Positions 42,467 through 51,010 of a stretch of 64,000 bases of DNA are shown here, piece by piece (within the stretch, counting starts at the first letter, position 1; every line of letters starts with the position of its first letter). The notes under the pieces are model-generated. The model made no database searches, had not been told where the DNA came from, and was given only the letters and a program-made list of their open reading frames with translations. This DNA comes from Clostridiales bacterium. Lineage in GTDB: Bacteria; Bacillota; DSM-16504; Desulfitibacterales; JAICDB01. Both the position numbers and the translations under genes were made by a program. The stretch spans positions 124,001 through 188,000 of the forward strand of contig JAICDB010000004.1 of the NCBI GenBank assembly GCA_020063565.1. Direction: 5' to 3'.

Positions 42467-43834
42467 ATGCCAATTCATTATGATAAAAATGAAATTTTAG
42501 AAACAATTAGAATGGTAGCAACAGAAAATTTAGATATTCGAACTGTAACAATGGGTATCAGTTTAAGGGATTGCACTGACACAAATGCTGATAAATTTTG
42601 TGAAAAAATTTATGACAAAATAACTAAATCTGCTGAGAATTTAGTGCCTATAGGTGAAAAAATAGAAAATGATTATGGTATACCCATAATTAATAAACGG
42701 ATCTCAGTTACCCCTATTTCTTTAGTTATGAATTCCATGAATGAAGAGGATTATATAAAAGCTGCAATAGCAATGGACAATGCGGCAAAAGAAGTGGGAG
42801 TAAATTTTATTGGCGGATTTTCTGCTCTGGTACATAAAGGTTGTACTGAAAGTGAAAAAGTATTTTTAGATTCTATTCCAAAAAGTTTAGCAAAAACAGA
42901 AAGAGTCTGTTCATCAGTTAATGTTTCTACCACAAAAGCCGGGATAAACATGGATGCTGTTAAAATAATGGGTCAAGTAGTAAAAGAAACAGCAAATTTA
43001 ACTGCAGCAGGCGATGGTATAGGTTGTGCTAAACTTGTTGTCTTTTGTAATGTTCCTGAAGATAATCCATTTATGGCCGGTGCTTTTCATGGTGTAGGAG
43101 AACCTGAAAGGGTAATAAACGTTGGAGTAAGTGGTCCGGGAGTAGTCTTAAATGCAATAAAAAAACATCCCCATGAGGATTTAGGTACTCTAGCTGAAAT
43201 AATTAAGAAGACAGCATTTAAAATAACAAGAATGGGTGAACTTGTTGGAAGGACGGCATCGAAGCTACTTCAAGTTCCTTTTGGGATCGTTGATCTTTCA
43301 CTGGCTCCTACGCCTGCTATCGGCGATAGCGTCGCAGATATCTTGGAAGCATTGGGACTTGAAAAATGCGGCTGTCCCGGTACTACTGCAGCACTTGCCT
43401 TATTAAATGATGCAGTTAAAAAGGGAGGCGCTATGGCTTCATCTTATGTAGGCGGATTAAGTGGTGCATTTATTCCAGTTAGTGAAGATGCCGGAATGAT
43501 ATCTGCTGTAGAAGCAGGTTCTTTAAATATTGAAAAGCTGGAAGCTATGACCAGTGTATGTTCTGTAGGACTTGACATGATAGCTGTGCCCGGAGAAACT
43601 CCCGCAGAAACTGTTTCTGCTATTATAGCTGATGAAGCAGCTATAGGTATGATCAATAATAAAACTACCGCAGTTAGAATTATACCTGTTCCTGGAAAAG
43701 AAGTTGGAGATTATGTGGAATTCGGTGGGCTTCTAGGAAGAGCGCCTATCATGGCTGTAAATGGTTATAGCAGCTCTAATTTTATAAAAAGGGGAGGAAG
43801 AATACCTGCACCTTTGCAGGCACTGACCAATTAA
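42467..43834 (+). CDS. PFL family protein (UPF0210)
   Basis: This 455-residue protein of the UPF0210/DUF711 family is distantly related to pyruvate formate-lyase by fold. Conserved stretches are [34 protein letters not shown] and [20 protein letters not shown]. No enzymatic activity is established, and it has no glycyl-radical motif that I can see. The track start 42407 overlaps the ACT gene. TAGGAGGTAT points to the ATG at 42467 ([11 protein letters not shown]). It is paired with the ACT protein. Confidence 0.88.
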   Translation: MPIHYDKNEILETIRMVATENLDIRTVTMGISLRDCTDTNADKFCEKIYDKITKSAENLVPIGEKIENDYGIPIINKRISVTPISLVMNSMNEEDYIKAAIAMDNAAKEVGVNFIGGFSALVHKGCTESEKVFLDSIPKSLAKTERVCSSVNVSTTKAGINMDAVKIMGQVVKETANLTAAGDGIGCAKLVVFCNVPEDNPFMAGAFHGVGEPERVINVGVSGPGVVLNAIKKHPHEDLGTLAEIIKKTAFKITRMGELVGRTASKLLQVPFGIVDLSLAPTPAIGDSVADILEALGLEKCGCPGTTAALALLNDAVKKGGAMASSYVGGLSGAFIPVSEDAGMISAVEAGSLNIEKLEAMTSVCSVGLDMIAVPGETPAETVSAIIADEAAIGMINNKTTAVRIIPVPGKEVGDYVEFGGLLGRAPIMAVNGYSSSNFIKRGGRIPAPLQALTN

Positions 43835-43852
43835 TTATATGGAGGTCAAAAA

Positions 43853-44134
43853 ATGAACGACCGGGAAACCTTGCATGAAAAAATTGAAAAGCTGTCGGTA
43901 ACCATTGAAAAAATGAAACTGGCAGAATATGTAAAGTTACTTGAAAGCCCCTGGCGTCTTTTATATGTTAATTTTCTTGCAGGTATAGCCAGAGGATTTG
44001 GAATGGCCGTAGGTTTTACAATTTTAAGTGGTATTGTTATCTATATCCTCCAAAAACTTGTTATACTAAATTTACCGCTTATTAGCGATTTTATTGCTGA
44101 TATTGTGCGTCTGGTCAGGGAACAATCATATTAA
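43853..44134 (+). CDS. DUF5665-like small membrane protein
   Basis: This 93-residue protein has an N-terminal helix (LHEKIEKLSVTIEKMKLAEYV) and one or two hydrophobic segments (NFLAGIARGFGMAVGFTILSG; split, about 45-75). The pattern YVKLLESPWRLLYVNFLAGIARG fits the DUF5665 family of Clostridia and Bacilli. Function is unknown. The start is ATG behind ATGGAGGT, 18 bases after the PFL gene and 17 before the nitroreductase, so probably in one operon. Confidence 0.78.
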   Translation: MNDRETLHEKIEKLSVTIEKMKLAEYVKLLESPWRLLYVNFLAGIARGFGMAVGFTILSGIVIYILQKLVILNLPLISDFIADIVRLVREQSY

Positions 44135-44151
44135 CGGGAGGTAAAAAACTA

Positions 44152-44679
44152 ATGACTAAAGATGTGATTACTGCCATCGAGGAAAGAACAAGCATTCGTA
44201 AATATAAAAAAGATTCTGTTCCTGAGACTATCATAACCAAAATACTTGATGCTGCACGAAAGGCACCGTCTGCAGGTAACAGGCAGCCATGGAAATTTAT
44301 TGTTGTCTATAATGAAGATGTAAAGAGTAAATTAAGTGACGCCGCACTAAAACAGAAATTTGTAAGTTCCGCACCTGTTGTTATAGTAGTATGTGCAGAA
44401 CCAGAAACTTCCAGGAAAAGGTTTGGTGAGCGGGGAGAAAATTTATATTGTATTCAAGATACTGCTGCAGCTACCCAAAATATACTTTTGGCAGCAACAG
44501 GTTACGGCTTGGGAACTTGCTGGGTTGGTGCTTTTAGTGAAAGCAAAGTTAAAGAATGCCTTGAACTTCCAGTTAGCTTGCGTCCCGTTGCAATGGTTAC
44601 AGTTGGTTATCCAGAATCTGAGGAAATAAAAAGATCAGGAAGACGAAGCTTAGCAGACATAGTTCACATTATCAAATAA
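44152..44679 (+). CDS. Nitroreductase-family flavoprotein
   Basis: This 175-residue FMN-binding oxidoreductase has the conserved ERTSIRKYKKDSVPE FMN-phosphate motif, ARKAPSAGNRQPWKF, and GYGLGTCWVGAF. It is shorter than classical NfsA/NfsB (about 220), as in the small clostridial nitroreductases. Substrate cannot be inferred. The start is ATG behind CGGGAGG in a run of closely spaced genes. Confidence 0.88.
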   Translation: MTKDVITAIEERTSIRKYKKDSVPETIITKILDAARKAPSAGNRQPWKFIVVYNEDVKSKLSDAALKQKFVSSAPVVIVVCAEPETSRKRFGERGENLYCIQDTAAATQNILLAATGYGLGTCWVGAFSESKVKECLELPVSLRPVAMVTVGYPESEEIKRSGRRSLADIVHIIK

Positions 44680-44697
44680 TTTTCGGAGGTGTCAATT

Positions 44698-45393
44698 TTG
44701 GACCAGCGTACATTACAGTATTATAAGAATAGGCTACATTCCATGAAAAATAGGCTTCAGGAATTAAATCAAGGTATTCGGCAAGGTGGTTTAAGGGAGC
44801 CTTTATCCGGTTCTATATCAGAACTATCACTTTATGATAATCATCCCGGTGATATAGCAAGCGAAGTATTTGAAAGAGGAAAGGATCTGGCTTTAGAAGA
44901 TAATGCAAGGTTACAAATACAAAAAATAGATGATGCTTTGAGAGCTATAGAAGAAGGAACATATGGTATTTGTGATGTTTGCGGTCAGCCGATAAACCCT
45001 GAAAGATTGCAGGTTATGCCGGAATCTACTCAATGTGTTAGATGTAGAGAAGAGGAAGAATCGGTACTTGATAGGCATTTAAGGCCTATAGAGGAAGATG
45101 TCATTAGACCGTTATATGGTGATAACAATCCGGAAGATATTCAATTCGACGGAGAAGATACATGGCAAAAGGTTGCTAACTGGAGTGAACATGCTGAAGA
45201 ATCTAATGCGGGGGCATATTATGGTGGAGATACTGATCTTGATGAAATCAATTCTACGGATCAAATGGACAATATTCCATATTTTCAAGGAGCAGATGGT
45301 ATCCACTATGAAGATGTTTATGGTCTGGATGATGAAGGTCCACCAAAGGAAAAACTGGTTGGAAAAAAAGGAGCTGACAGGTTGTTGCATTAA
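44698..45393 (+). CDS. yteA: TraR/DksA-type zinc-finger protein (YteA-like)
   Basis: This 231-residue protein has an N-terminal coiled coil (YYKNRLHSMKNRLQELNQ) and a DksA-like acidic segment. A C4 zinc finger follows, CDVCGQPI...CVRC (about residues 97-121). The C-terminus is acidic and specific to the YteA family (GDNNPEDIQFDGEDTWQ, ATLW-type). YteA proteins are annotated as sporulation-associated, and the DksA relation suggests contact with RNA polymerase, but that is inference. The track GTG 44689 lies within CGGAGGTG, so the TTG at 44698 (MDQRTLQYYK) is preferred. Confidence 0.82.
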   Translation: MDQRTLQYYKNRLHSMKNRLQELNQGIRQGGLREPLSGSISELSLYDNHPGDIASEVFERGKDLALEDNARLQIQKIDDALRAIEEGTYGICDVCGQPINPERLQVMPESTQCVRCREEEESVLDRHLRPIEEDVIRPLYGDNNPEDIQFDGEDTWQKVANWSEHAEESNAGAYYGGDTDLDEINSTDQMDNIPYFQGADGIHYEDVYGLDDEGPPKEKLVGKKGADRLLH

Positions 45394-45407
45394 ATAGATA
45401 TTGGGTT

Positions 45408-45431
45408 AGGCTGCTTGAAAAGCGGCCTTTA
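45408..45431 (+). terminator. Weak terminator after yteA
   Basis: AGGCTGC and GCGGCCT pair (one G-U) with a 7-base loop, followed by TTATTA. The rest of the gap to lspA (to 45568) shows nothing clear. Confidence 0.6.
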
Positions 45432-45568
45432 TTAGTTTAGGGCACCCCAAAATAGTGCCATACACTTATCCCTTCGAATGTTTGTTTTCAACAAGTAGTT
45501 ACAAAGTTGCTTTTAGTAAGTAATTTGTGCTAAAATTTTTAAGAAACTATCCGGGGGAGGACTTGATA

Positions 45569-46021
45569 TTGTATTTTTTTGTTATAGCTTTGGCTGTGTT
45601 AGTATGTGACCAGTGGATTAAATATGTAATAGTAAGCAATATGGAACATTATCAGTCTATTCCTGTCATAAAAAATATTTTCCACATTACATATGTTCAG
45701 AATAAAGGTGCTGCTTTTGGATTGCTACCTAATCAAACTCTATTTTTTGTAATTGTTACTATAATAGTTGTGGCAGTGATAATTACTGTCTTCTGGAAAA
45801 CACGCCATAGGAACAATTTTGGTCTGTTGCACCTTAGCCTTGCCCTCCAGCTTGGAGGAGCTCTGGGTAACTTAATTGATAGAATTCGTTTAGGTTATGT
45901 AATCGATTTTTTAGATTTTAGAATTTGGCCTGTATTTAATTTCGCCGATAGCGCCATAGTGGTTGGTGTTATCCTTCTTTCCTGGGTTCTTCTAAGAACA
46001 CCAGATGATAAAACTGCTTAA
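45569..46021 (+). CDS. lspA: Lipoprotein signal peptidase LspA
   Basis: This 150-residue type II signal peptidase with four transmembrane helices removes signal peptides from prolipoproteins. The conserved VCDQWIKYV, NKGAAFGL, GGALGNLIDRIRLGYVIDFL and FNFADSAI include the catalytic aspartates. The track start GTG 45527 lies before CCGGGGGAGG. Of the two in-frame TTG codons after it, the one at 45569 has normal spacing and matches family length. At least one lipoprotein substrate is encoded in this window (62003-62332). Confidence 0.93.
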   Translation: MYFFVIALAVLVCDQWIKYVIVSNMEHYQSIPVIKNIFHITYVQNKGAAFGLLPNQTLFFVIVTIIVVAVIITVFWKTRHRNNFGLLHLSLALQLGGALGNLIDRIRLGYVIDFLDFRIWPVFNFADSAIVVGVILLSWVLLRTPDDKTA

Positions 46022-46051
46022 GAGTATGTTATCCCCTTAGAGGTGATTTAA

Positions 46052-46975
46052 ATGGAAACAAAAGAATTGCTGGTAGATGAGGAGTCCGGTGGAAAGCGTT
46101 TGGATGTTTTTTTATCTGAAAATCTTAAAGATTTATCCCGTTCTAGAATTCAAATGTTATTGAAGGACGGCCGAATAACTGTAGATGGCAAAATGAAAAA
46201 GCCTAACTATAAAATAAAAGCTGGTGAGGTAGTAACTGTTTTCATACCCAAACCTAATCCAATCCAAGTGGAAGCTGAAAATATCCCCCTGGACATTTTA
46301 TACGAAGATGATCAAATCATAGTTGTAAATAAGCCCCAGGGAATGGTTGTGCATCCTGCGCCGGGAAACTATAGCGGTACCCTGGTTAATGCTTTACTGT
46401 ATCACTGTAAGGATTTGTCAGGAATAAACGGACTTTTAAGGCCGGGAATAGTTCACCGGATAGATAAGGATACTTCAGGAGTGCTTGTTGTTACAAAGAC
46501 CGATAATGCTCATCTAAAAATTGCAGAGCAAATAAAGGAACATAGTATAAATAGAATTTATTTAACTTTGGTTCATGGGATTGTTCAAGAGCCGGGGGGA
46601 ATGATAGATGCACCTATAGGAAGGCATCAAGTGGATAGAAAGAAAATGGCAGTTCAATCTAAAGGAGGAAAAAGAGCAATTACTCATTATAAAGTTAAGG
46701 AAAGGTTTACTAAGGATAACTATACATATTTGGAAGTAAAGTTGGAGACGGGCAGAACACATCAAATCAGGGTACATATGGCCTATATGGGACACCCGGT
46801 GGTGGGAGACCCTAAATATGGCCCTAAAAAACCTCACTTCAATCTAGAAGGTCAGCTTTTGCATGCTGCAACGTTAGGGTTTAAACACCCGGTTTCTAAT
46901 GAGTACATGGAGTTTTTAGCTCCACTGCCGCAACACTTTCAGAACATTATCGATAACCTATCTAGAACTAATTAA
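46052..46975 (+). CDS. rluD: 23S rRNA pseudouridine synthase RluD family
   Basis: This 307-residue enzyme has an N-terminal S4 domain (KRLDVFLSENLKDLSRSRIQ) and a catalytic domain with HRIDKDTSGVLVV, in which the aspartate is catalytic. RLU-family members isomerise uridines in helix 69 and elsewhere in 23S rRNA. The exact site (RluD or RluC/A-like) is uncertain. The start is ATG after TTAGAGGTG, 30 bases after lspA, the usual lspA-rluD pairing in Firmicutes. Confidence 0.92.
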   Translation: METKELLVDEESGGKRLDVFLSENLKDLSRSRIQMLLKDGRITVDGKMKKPNYKIKAGEVVTVFIPKPNPIQVEAENIPLDILYEDDQIIVVNKPQGMVVHPAPGNYSGTLVNALLYHCKDLSGINGLLRPGIVHRIDKDTSGVLVVTKTDNAHLKIAEQIKEHSINRIYLTLVHGIVQEPGGMIDAPIGRHQVDRKKMAVQSKGGKRAITHYKVKERFTKDNYTYLEVKLETGRTHQIRVHMAYMGHPVVGDPKYGPKKPHFNLEGQLLHAATLGFKHPVSNEYMEFLAPLPQHFQNIIDNLSRTN

Positions 46976-46986
46976 GTTACCTGTTA

Positions 46987-47334
46987 TCAGCGACTTGAAG
47001 TTCTTTTAGAAATTCCCAAGCGGGCTCCGGCAAATGTAAATAAGGTTACAATTGCAAAATCAAGTATAATTTCACTTGTTGCAGGTAGTGATTGGTTTGA
47101 ATAATACCATAGAATATAAGTAACTCCATTAAAACTTAAAGTTGCAGACAGCACATTCATATAGACAGGACTTTCTTTATCAACAAGAAAAACAATTATA
47201 AAACTTGCAGTAAAAAATGTAATAAAGTTCATAATGAGATTGCTGATAAAATCAGTACCTATGGCTAGTGTGCTTGCAAAAAAGAGTGATAAAAATAATA
47301 AAATTTGGCTTAATAAAAAACGTCTGAAGCTCAT
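46987..47334 (-). CDS. Hypothetical four-helix membrane protein
   Basis: This is a 115-residue hydrophobic protein with four predicted transmembrane segments (about 7-25, 32-55, 62-80, 88-108) and a basic C-terminus (GISKRTSSR). The track start 47358 precedes a GGGGGT ribosome site. The ATG at 47334 (MSFRRFLLSQ) fits better. It is convergent with rluD (11-base gap) and divergent from hslO. I do not recognise the family with confidence. Confidence 0.65.
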   Translation of the reverse strand: MSFRRFLLSQILLFLSLFFASTLAIGTDFISNLIMNFITFFTASFIIVFLVDKESPVYMNVLSATLSFNGVTYILWYYSNQSLPATSEIILDFAIVTLFTFAGARLGISKRTSSR

Positions 47335-47417
47335 AGAAATACCCCCTATGATAAACAAACTAGTTACATTTTACTTAAAAATTAGCAAATTGCCAAGTAG
47401 AAAGAAGGTCTTATATA

Positions 47418-48290
47418 ATGAAAGATACAATAGTACGCGCAATTGCAGCCGATGGATGTATTAGAATGTTTGCGGCTTCCACTACTAACCTGGTGGAAGA
47501 GGCTCGTAAAATACATAACTGTGCTCCGACTGCGGCAGCTGCACTGGGTAGAACTTTAACTGCTGCCTTAATGATGGGTGTATCTTTAAAAGGAGAAGAA
47601 AATGTTACTTTAAAAATAGTAGGGGATGGGCCGATAGGAAATATCACAGCTGTTGCAGATTCTCAAGGAAATGTAAAAGGCTATATTTCCAATCCGGAGG
47701 TTTACTTACCAGCAGAAGATGGAAAAATGCCTGTTGGAAAGGCAGTTGGGAAGGGGACTCTCTACGTTATAAAGGATTTAAAAATGAGAGAACCCTATAC
47801 CGGAAGTATTCAACTGGTTTCAGGAGAAATCGCAGAAGATCTAACAAAATACTTCCTTGAATCAGAACAAATACCATCTGCTGTTTCCTTAGGAATACTG
47901 GCAAAACCGGAAGGTGTTGTTTCATCCGGTGGATATATCATACAAATGCTACCTGGTTCAACAGATGAAATGGCTGAAAAAATCAGTAATACACTTTATA
48001 AATTAGGATCTGTTTCCAGGGCAATAGAAGATGGAAAGGATGCAACTGAAATAGTAAAGTATATTTTGAAGGACTATGAGCCTGAAATATTAGCTGAGAT
48101 TTCTGCAAGATACAATTGTGAATGCAGCCGTGGAAAACTTAGCCAGGTTTTGTTAGGGCTGGGAGAGAATGAATTGTTAGATATTTTACAAAAGGAAGGA
48201 AAGGTTGAGGCAAGGTGCCATTTTTGCAATAGCACCTATACCTTCGACAGGGAGGAAATTATGAAAATGTTGGAGGATGCCCGTTCTTAA
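47418..48290 (+). CDS. hslO: Redox-regulated chaperone Hsp33
   Basis: This 290-residue holdase is activated by oxidative unfolding. The C-terminal zinc switch has CECS (about residue 234) and CHFC (about 266), all four cysteines present. The N-terminal core begins DTIVRAIAADGCIRMFAA. It protects unfolding proteins during oxidative stress, consistent with the PerR and RidA genes elsewhere in the window. The start is ATG with AGAAAGAAGG upstream. The 83-base divergent gap probably carries promoters for both sides. Confidence 0.93.
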   Translation: MKDTIVRAIAADGCIRMFAASTTNLVEEARKIHNCAPTAAAALGRTLTAALMMGVSLKGEENVTLKIVGDGPIGNITAVADSQGNVKGYISNPEVYLPAEDGKMPVGKAVGKGTLYVIKDLKMREPYTGSIQLVSGEIAEDLTKYFLESEQIPSAVSLGILAKPEGVVSSGGYIIQMLPGSTDEMAEKISNTLYKLGSVSRAIEDGKDATEIVKYILKDYEPEILAEISARYNCECSRGKLSQVLLGLGENELLDILQKEGKVEARCHFCNSTYTFDREEIMKMLEDARS

Positions 48291-48295
48291 CCGTG

Positions 48296-49396
48296 CTAGC
48301 TAAAGATCTTTTTAAGTTTAGCTAGAAAACTTTTATTGCTCATGTTATCAGTTTGCTTATTTAAAGGGTTTATCTTGTCCGCAAGTCCGGTAATACATTT
48401 TGCTGCCAGGCTGTGCGGACTATATTTTATAAAGGGTGTATAATTTTTAACTGCTTTTCTGATATTGGGATCTTCAAAAATATACCCGAGACCGGTAACT
48501 TTAATATTTAAAAACCTCTCAACTACTGACTCCATTCGTTTGATTATTTTCACTGCTTCATTTTTGGAATCCACCCTGTTTACTATAAGTTTTGTATTTA
48601 AGGTACTATCTTTATCATCCAGTACTTTTATTATTGCGTAAGCATCCGTTATGGCATGGGGTTCAGTAGTTGTAATGACTATTACTTCGTCTGCTGCCAG
48701 GACGAATTTAATGACATTTCTTGAAAGACCTGCACCTGTATCTATTATTATTACATCGGCATATTCTTGTAACGGTTCAAACTTTTTTATAACATTTGAT
48801 AGTTCATTTTCCGAAAGATCGGCTAGTGACTGGAATCCGGAACTACCGGGGACTATTTGAATTCCTTCCGGTCCTTCAACTATAATATCTAGAATATTAT
48901 CCTTTGTGCCTTCAACTAAGTCCTGCAAGGTATATTTAGGATGGATATTTAACAAAACATCAACATTAGCTGTTCCCAGGTCTGCATCAATAATGAATGT
49001 TCTAAGTCCCTTTTTAGCAAGTGCAATGGCAACATTTATAACAAAATTTGTTTTTCCGACTCCGCCTTTTCCACTGGTAACTGCAATAATTTTGGGGCCG
49101 GTATTGTTTTGGTGCTGACTTTCTCTAACACACTCCGGTATAGCTATTGTAAGGGTACTGTTTTCGGAATGTTCTTTGTCAACAATTTTACTTTGAAAGA
49201 CAGTATTTGCCCCTTTAATTTCAACTTCAGTTCCTACAGCTAAAAGGACTATTCTACCGTTATCATAAGGCATGGTTACTCGCAGTGAATTTCTTGTAAT
49301 TTCATGCACTGTAACTTCATATGTACCTTTATAAAGTTGTGAATGAGGTTTTAACAATATTTTTTGACCTGGAAAAAAGAGATGTTTTTTTGCCAT
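48296..49396 (-). CDS. PilZN-domain fused to MinD/FlhG-like ATPase
   Basis: This is a 366-residue two-domain protein. Residues about 8-88 resemble the YcgR N-terminal (PilZN/YcgR_2) beta barrel (GQKILLKPHSQLYKGTYEVTV; GRIVLLAVGTEVEIKG). From residue 100 comes a MinD/ParA-type ATPase with the deviant Walker A SGKGGVGKT (108-116), switch DADLGTANVDVLL and the IIDTGAGL motif. The C-terminus (NKSFLAKLKKIFS) is amphipathic, like MinD membrane-targeting helices. Closest in layout are FlhG/YlxH ATPases that place flagella, but no flagellar gene is present. It is convergent with hslO. The start is ATG behind GGAGGATGGG. Confidence 0.8.
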   Translation of the reverse strand: MAKKHLFFPGQKILLKPHSQLYKGTYEVTVHEITRNSLRVTMPYDNGRIVLLAVGTEVEIKGANTVFQSKIVDKEHSENSTLTIAIPECVRESQHQNNTGPKIIAVTSGKGGVGKTNFVINVAIALAKKGLRTFIIDADLGTANVDVLLNIHPKYTLQDLVEGTKDNILDIIVEGPEGIQIVPGSSGFQSLADLSENELSNVIKKFEPLQEYADVIIIDTGAGLSRNVIKFVLAADEVIVITTTEPHAITDAYAIIKVLDDKDSTLNTKLIVNRVDSKNEAVKIIKRMESVVERFLNIKVTGLGYIFEDPNIRKAVKNYTPFIKYSPHSLAAKCITGLADKINPLNKQTDNMSNKSFLAKLKKIFS

Positions 49397-49523
49397 TTAT
49401 TTCCCATCCTCCTGCCGTTATGACATTATTCAACAAAATATCGAATTTTCCTGCTATTAGTAATGGGTAAAAAGAATTTCGCACATTTTATCGGGCATAA
49501 TAAATGGAGGAGGTGAATTATTT

Positions 49524-49733
49524 TTGAATAGAGAAGATAAAAGAAAAATAGACCGCTGGAATGAAGAAGCTGCCAGAATGGCTGAAAAGACGCAGATAAA
49601 AAGAAAACAATTCTGGCGTGGTGTAAATAGACCTCACCAAGGGATAGCAGCTGATAAAGAAAAATTTCTTCATGAAAATTTAACAGGCGCCCATAAAGTA
49701 CTTCATCCTGATTCTAAAGGTGTTGATGAATAA
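49524..49733 (+). CDS. Small hydrophilic hypothetical protein
   Basis: This is a 69-residue charged protein (MNREDKRKIDRWNEEAARMAE at the start, split by charge pattern into a helix; HPDSKGVDE at the end). TTG start with an excellent GGAGGAGGTG nine bases upstream. Its own terminator follows. There are no cysteines, membrane segments or known domain. The strong ribosome site and terminator support a real gene. Confidence 0.6.
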   Translation: MNREDKRKIDRWNEEAARMAEKTQIKRKQFWRGVNRPHQGIAADKEKFLHENLTGAHKVLHPDSKGVDE

Positions 49734-49744
49734 AAATATTTCTT

Positions 49745-49768
49745 AAAACGCTATACGGCGTTTTTTTT
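49745..49768 (+). terminator. Intrinsic terminator after the 69-residue ORF
   Basis: AAACGC and GCGTTT form a short stem followed by an eight-T run. Confidence 0.8.
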
Positions 49769-49831
49769 ATGGTTAACATTTTACCTTAATTTATCTTCTG
49801 TTATAATTGGAAATGGAAGGGAATGATTTTT

Positions 49832-50689
49832 ATGTACATCGGTTGTCACATGTCGATAGGAAAGGGTTTTGCTAAAGCCTGTGAAGGGGCATTTAAAATT
49901 GGTGGGGAGACAATGCAGTTTTTTACACGCAACCCCCGTGGCTCCAAAGCGAAGGAAATAAAGGAAATTGATGTAAAACAATATAAAGAAGCAATAGCAA
50001 GAAATACTTTTGGCCCTGTTGTGGCTCATGCACCCTATATCTTAAACCTGGCTAGTCCCAAGGATGAGATGTGGGAACTGGCCCAAAGGATCATGATAGA
50101 AGATTTGGAAAGGATGGGCAGGCTGGGGGTGCAGTACATAGCGTTACACCCGGGTAGCCATGTGGGAAAGGGAGTTGAGTATGGGATTAAAAGAATAGCT
50201 TCCGGCCTTTCAAAAGTATTACAAGAATCATCTTCAGATACTATAATTTTGTTGGAAACAATGGCAGGTAGCGGTACCGAAGTGGGTAGTACCTTTGAGG
50301 AAATAAAAGAAATTATCGATTTGGTAGAAAGTGATAAAGAACTTGGAGTGTGTTTTGATACCTGTCATACTTTTGCTTCCGGATACGATGTTGATTCTGA
50401 TCTGGACAGGGTTTTGAAGGAATTTGATGAAATTATTGGGCTCCAAAAGCTAAAGGCGCTTCATGTTAATGACAGTAAAAATGAGAAAGGAAGCAAAAAG
50501 GATCGGCATGCAAATCTCGGGGAAGGAGTCATGGGAGTAGAGACTTTTAAAAAATTTGTCAACCACCCGAAATTGCAAAACCTTCCACTGGTGCTGGAAA
50601 CTCCCGGAGGAATTGACAATTATCAAAGAGAAATTGCACTTCTTCGAGAAATGCGTGAGAAGAAAACTCTAAAAACTAAACGAGAATAA
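49832..50689 (+). CDS. nfo: Endonuclease IV (AP endonuclease)
   Basis: This is a 285-residue zinc-dependent TIM-barrel endonuclease that cuts 5' of abasic sites in base-excision repair. Metal ligands appear in YIALHPGSHVG, ETMAG, CFDTCHTFASGYD, HVNDSK and HANLGEG. The track ATG 49823 is next to GGAAGGG. The ATG at 49832 (MYIGCHMSIGKG) has workable spacing and the family N-terminus. A TATAAT at 49802 with a weak -35 may be its promoter. Confidence 0.93.
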   Translation: MYIGCHMSIGKGFAKACEGAFKIGGETMQFFTRNPRGSKAKEIKEIDVKQYKEAIARNTFGPVVAHAPYILNLASPKDEMWELAQRIMIEDLERMGRLGVQYIALHPGSHVGKGVEYGIKRIASGLSKVLQESSSDTIILLETMAGSGTEVGSTFEEIKEIIDLVESDKELGVCFDTCHTFASGYDVDSDLDRVLKEFDEIIGLQKLKALHVNDSKNEKGSKKDRHANLGEGVMGVETFKKFVNHPKLQNLPLVLETPGGIDNYQREIALLREMREKKTLKTKRE

Positions 50690-50717
50690 CTCTGTGCTGA
50701 AAGATGAGGATGCGATA

Positions 50718-51005
50718 ATGGATAAAATATGGGTATATACTTTCGGTAGTTTTATCTTGTTATTGAATATTACTACTTTTTTGCTGTTTGGAATTGATAA
50801 ACGAAAATCCTTAAGACAGCAGTGGAGAATAAAAGAATCAAAACTGCTTTTCTTTGCTTTTTTGGCACCGGTTGGAGCTCTATGCGGGATGAAGTTTTTT
50901 CATCACAAAACCCAAAAGCTAAAATTTTCTTTTTTTGTTCCTTTCTTTTTGCTACTGCATATAGCATTTTTAATTTTTTTACTATGGTTCCGTAGTATGG
51001 CATAG
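50718..51005 (+). CDS. DUF1294 membrane protein
   Basis: This 95-residue membrane protein has three hydrophobic segments. The loop FGIDKRKSLRQQWRIKE and the later GALCGMKFFHHKT are the DUF1294 signature. Function is unknown. The track start GTG 50694 lacks a ribosome site. GATGAGGATG supports the ATG at 50718 (MDKIWVYTFG). It sits between nfo and the DUF362 gene with tiny gaps, suggesting co-transcription. Confidence 0.8.
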   Translation: MDKIWVYTFGSFILLLNITTFLLFGIDKRKSLRQQWRIKESKLLFFAFLAPVGALCGMKFFHHKTQKLKFSFFVPFFLLLHIAFLIFLLWFRSMA

Positions 51006-51010
51006 TTATT

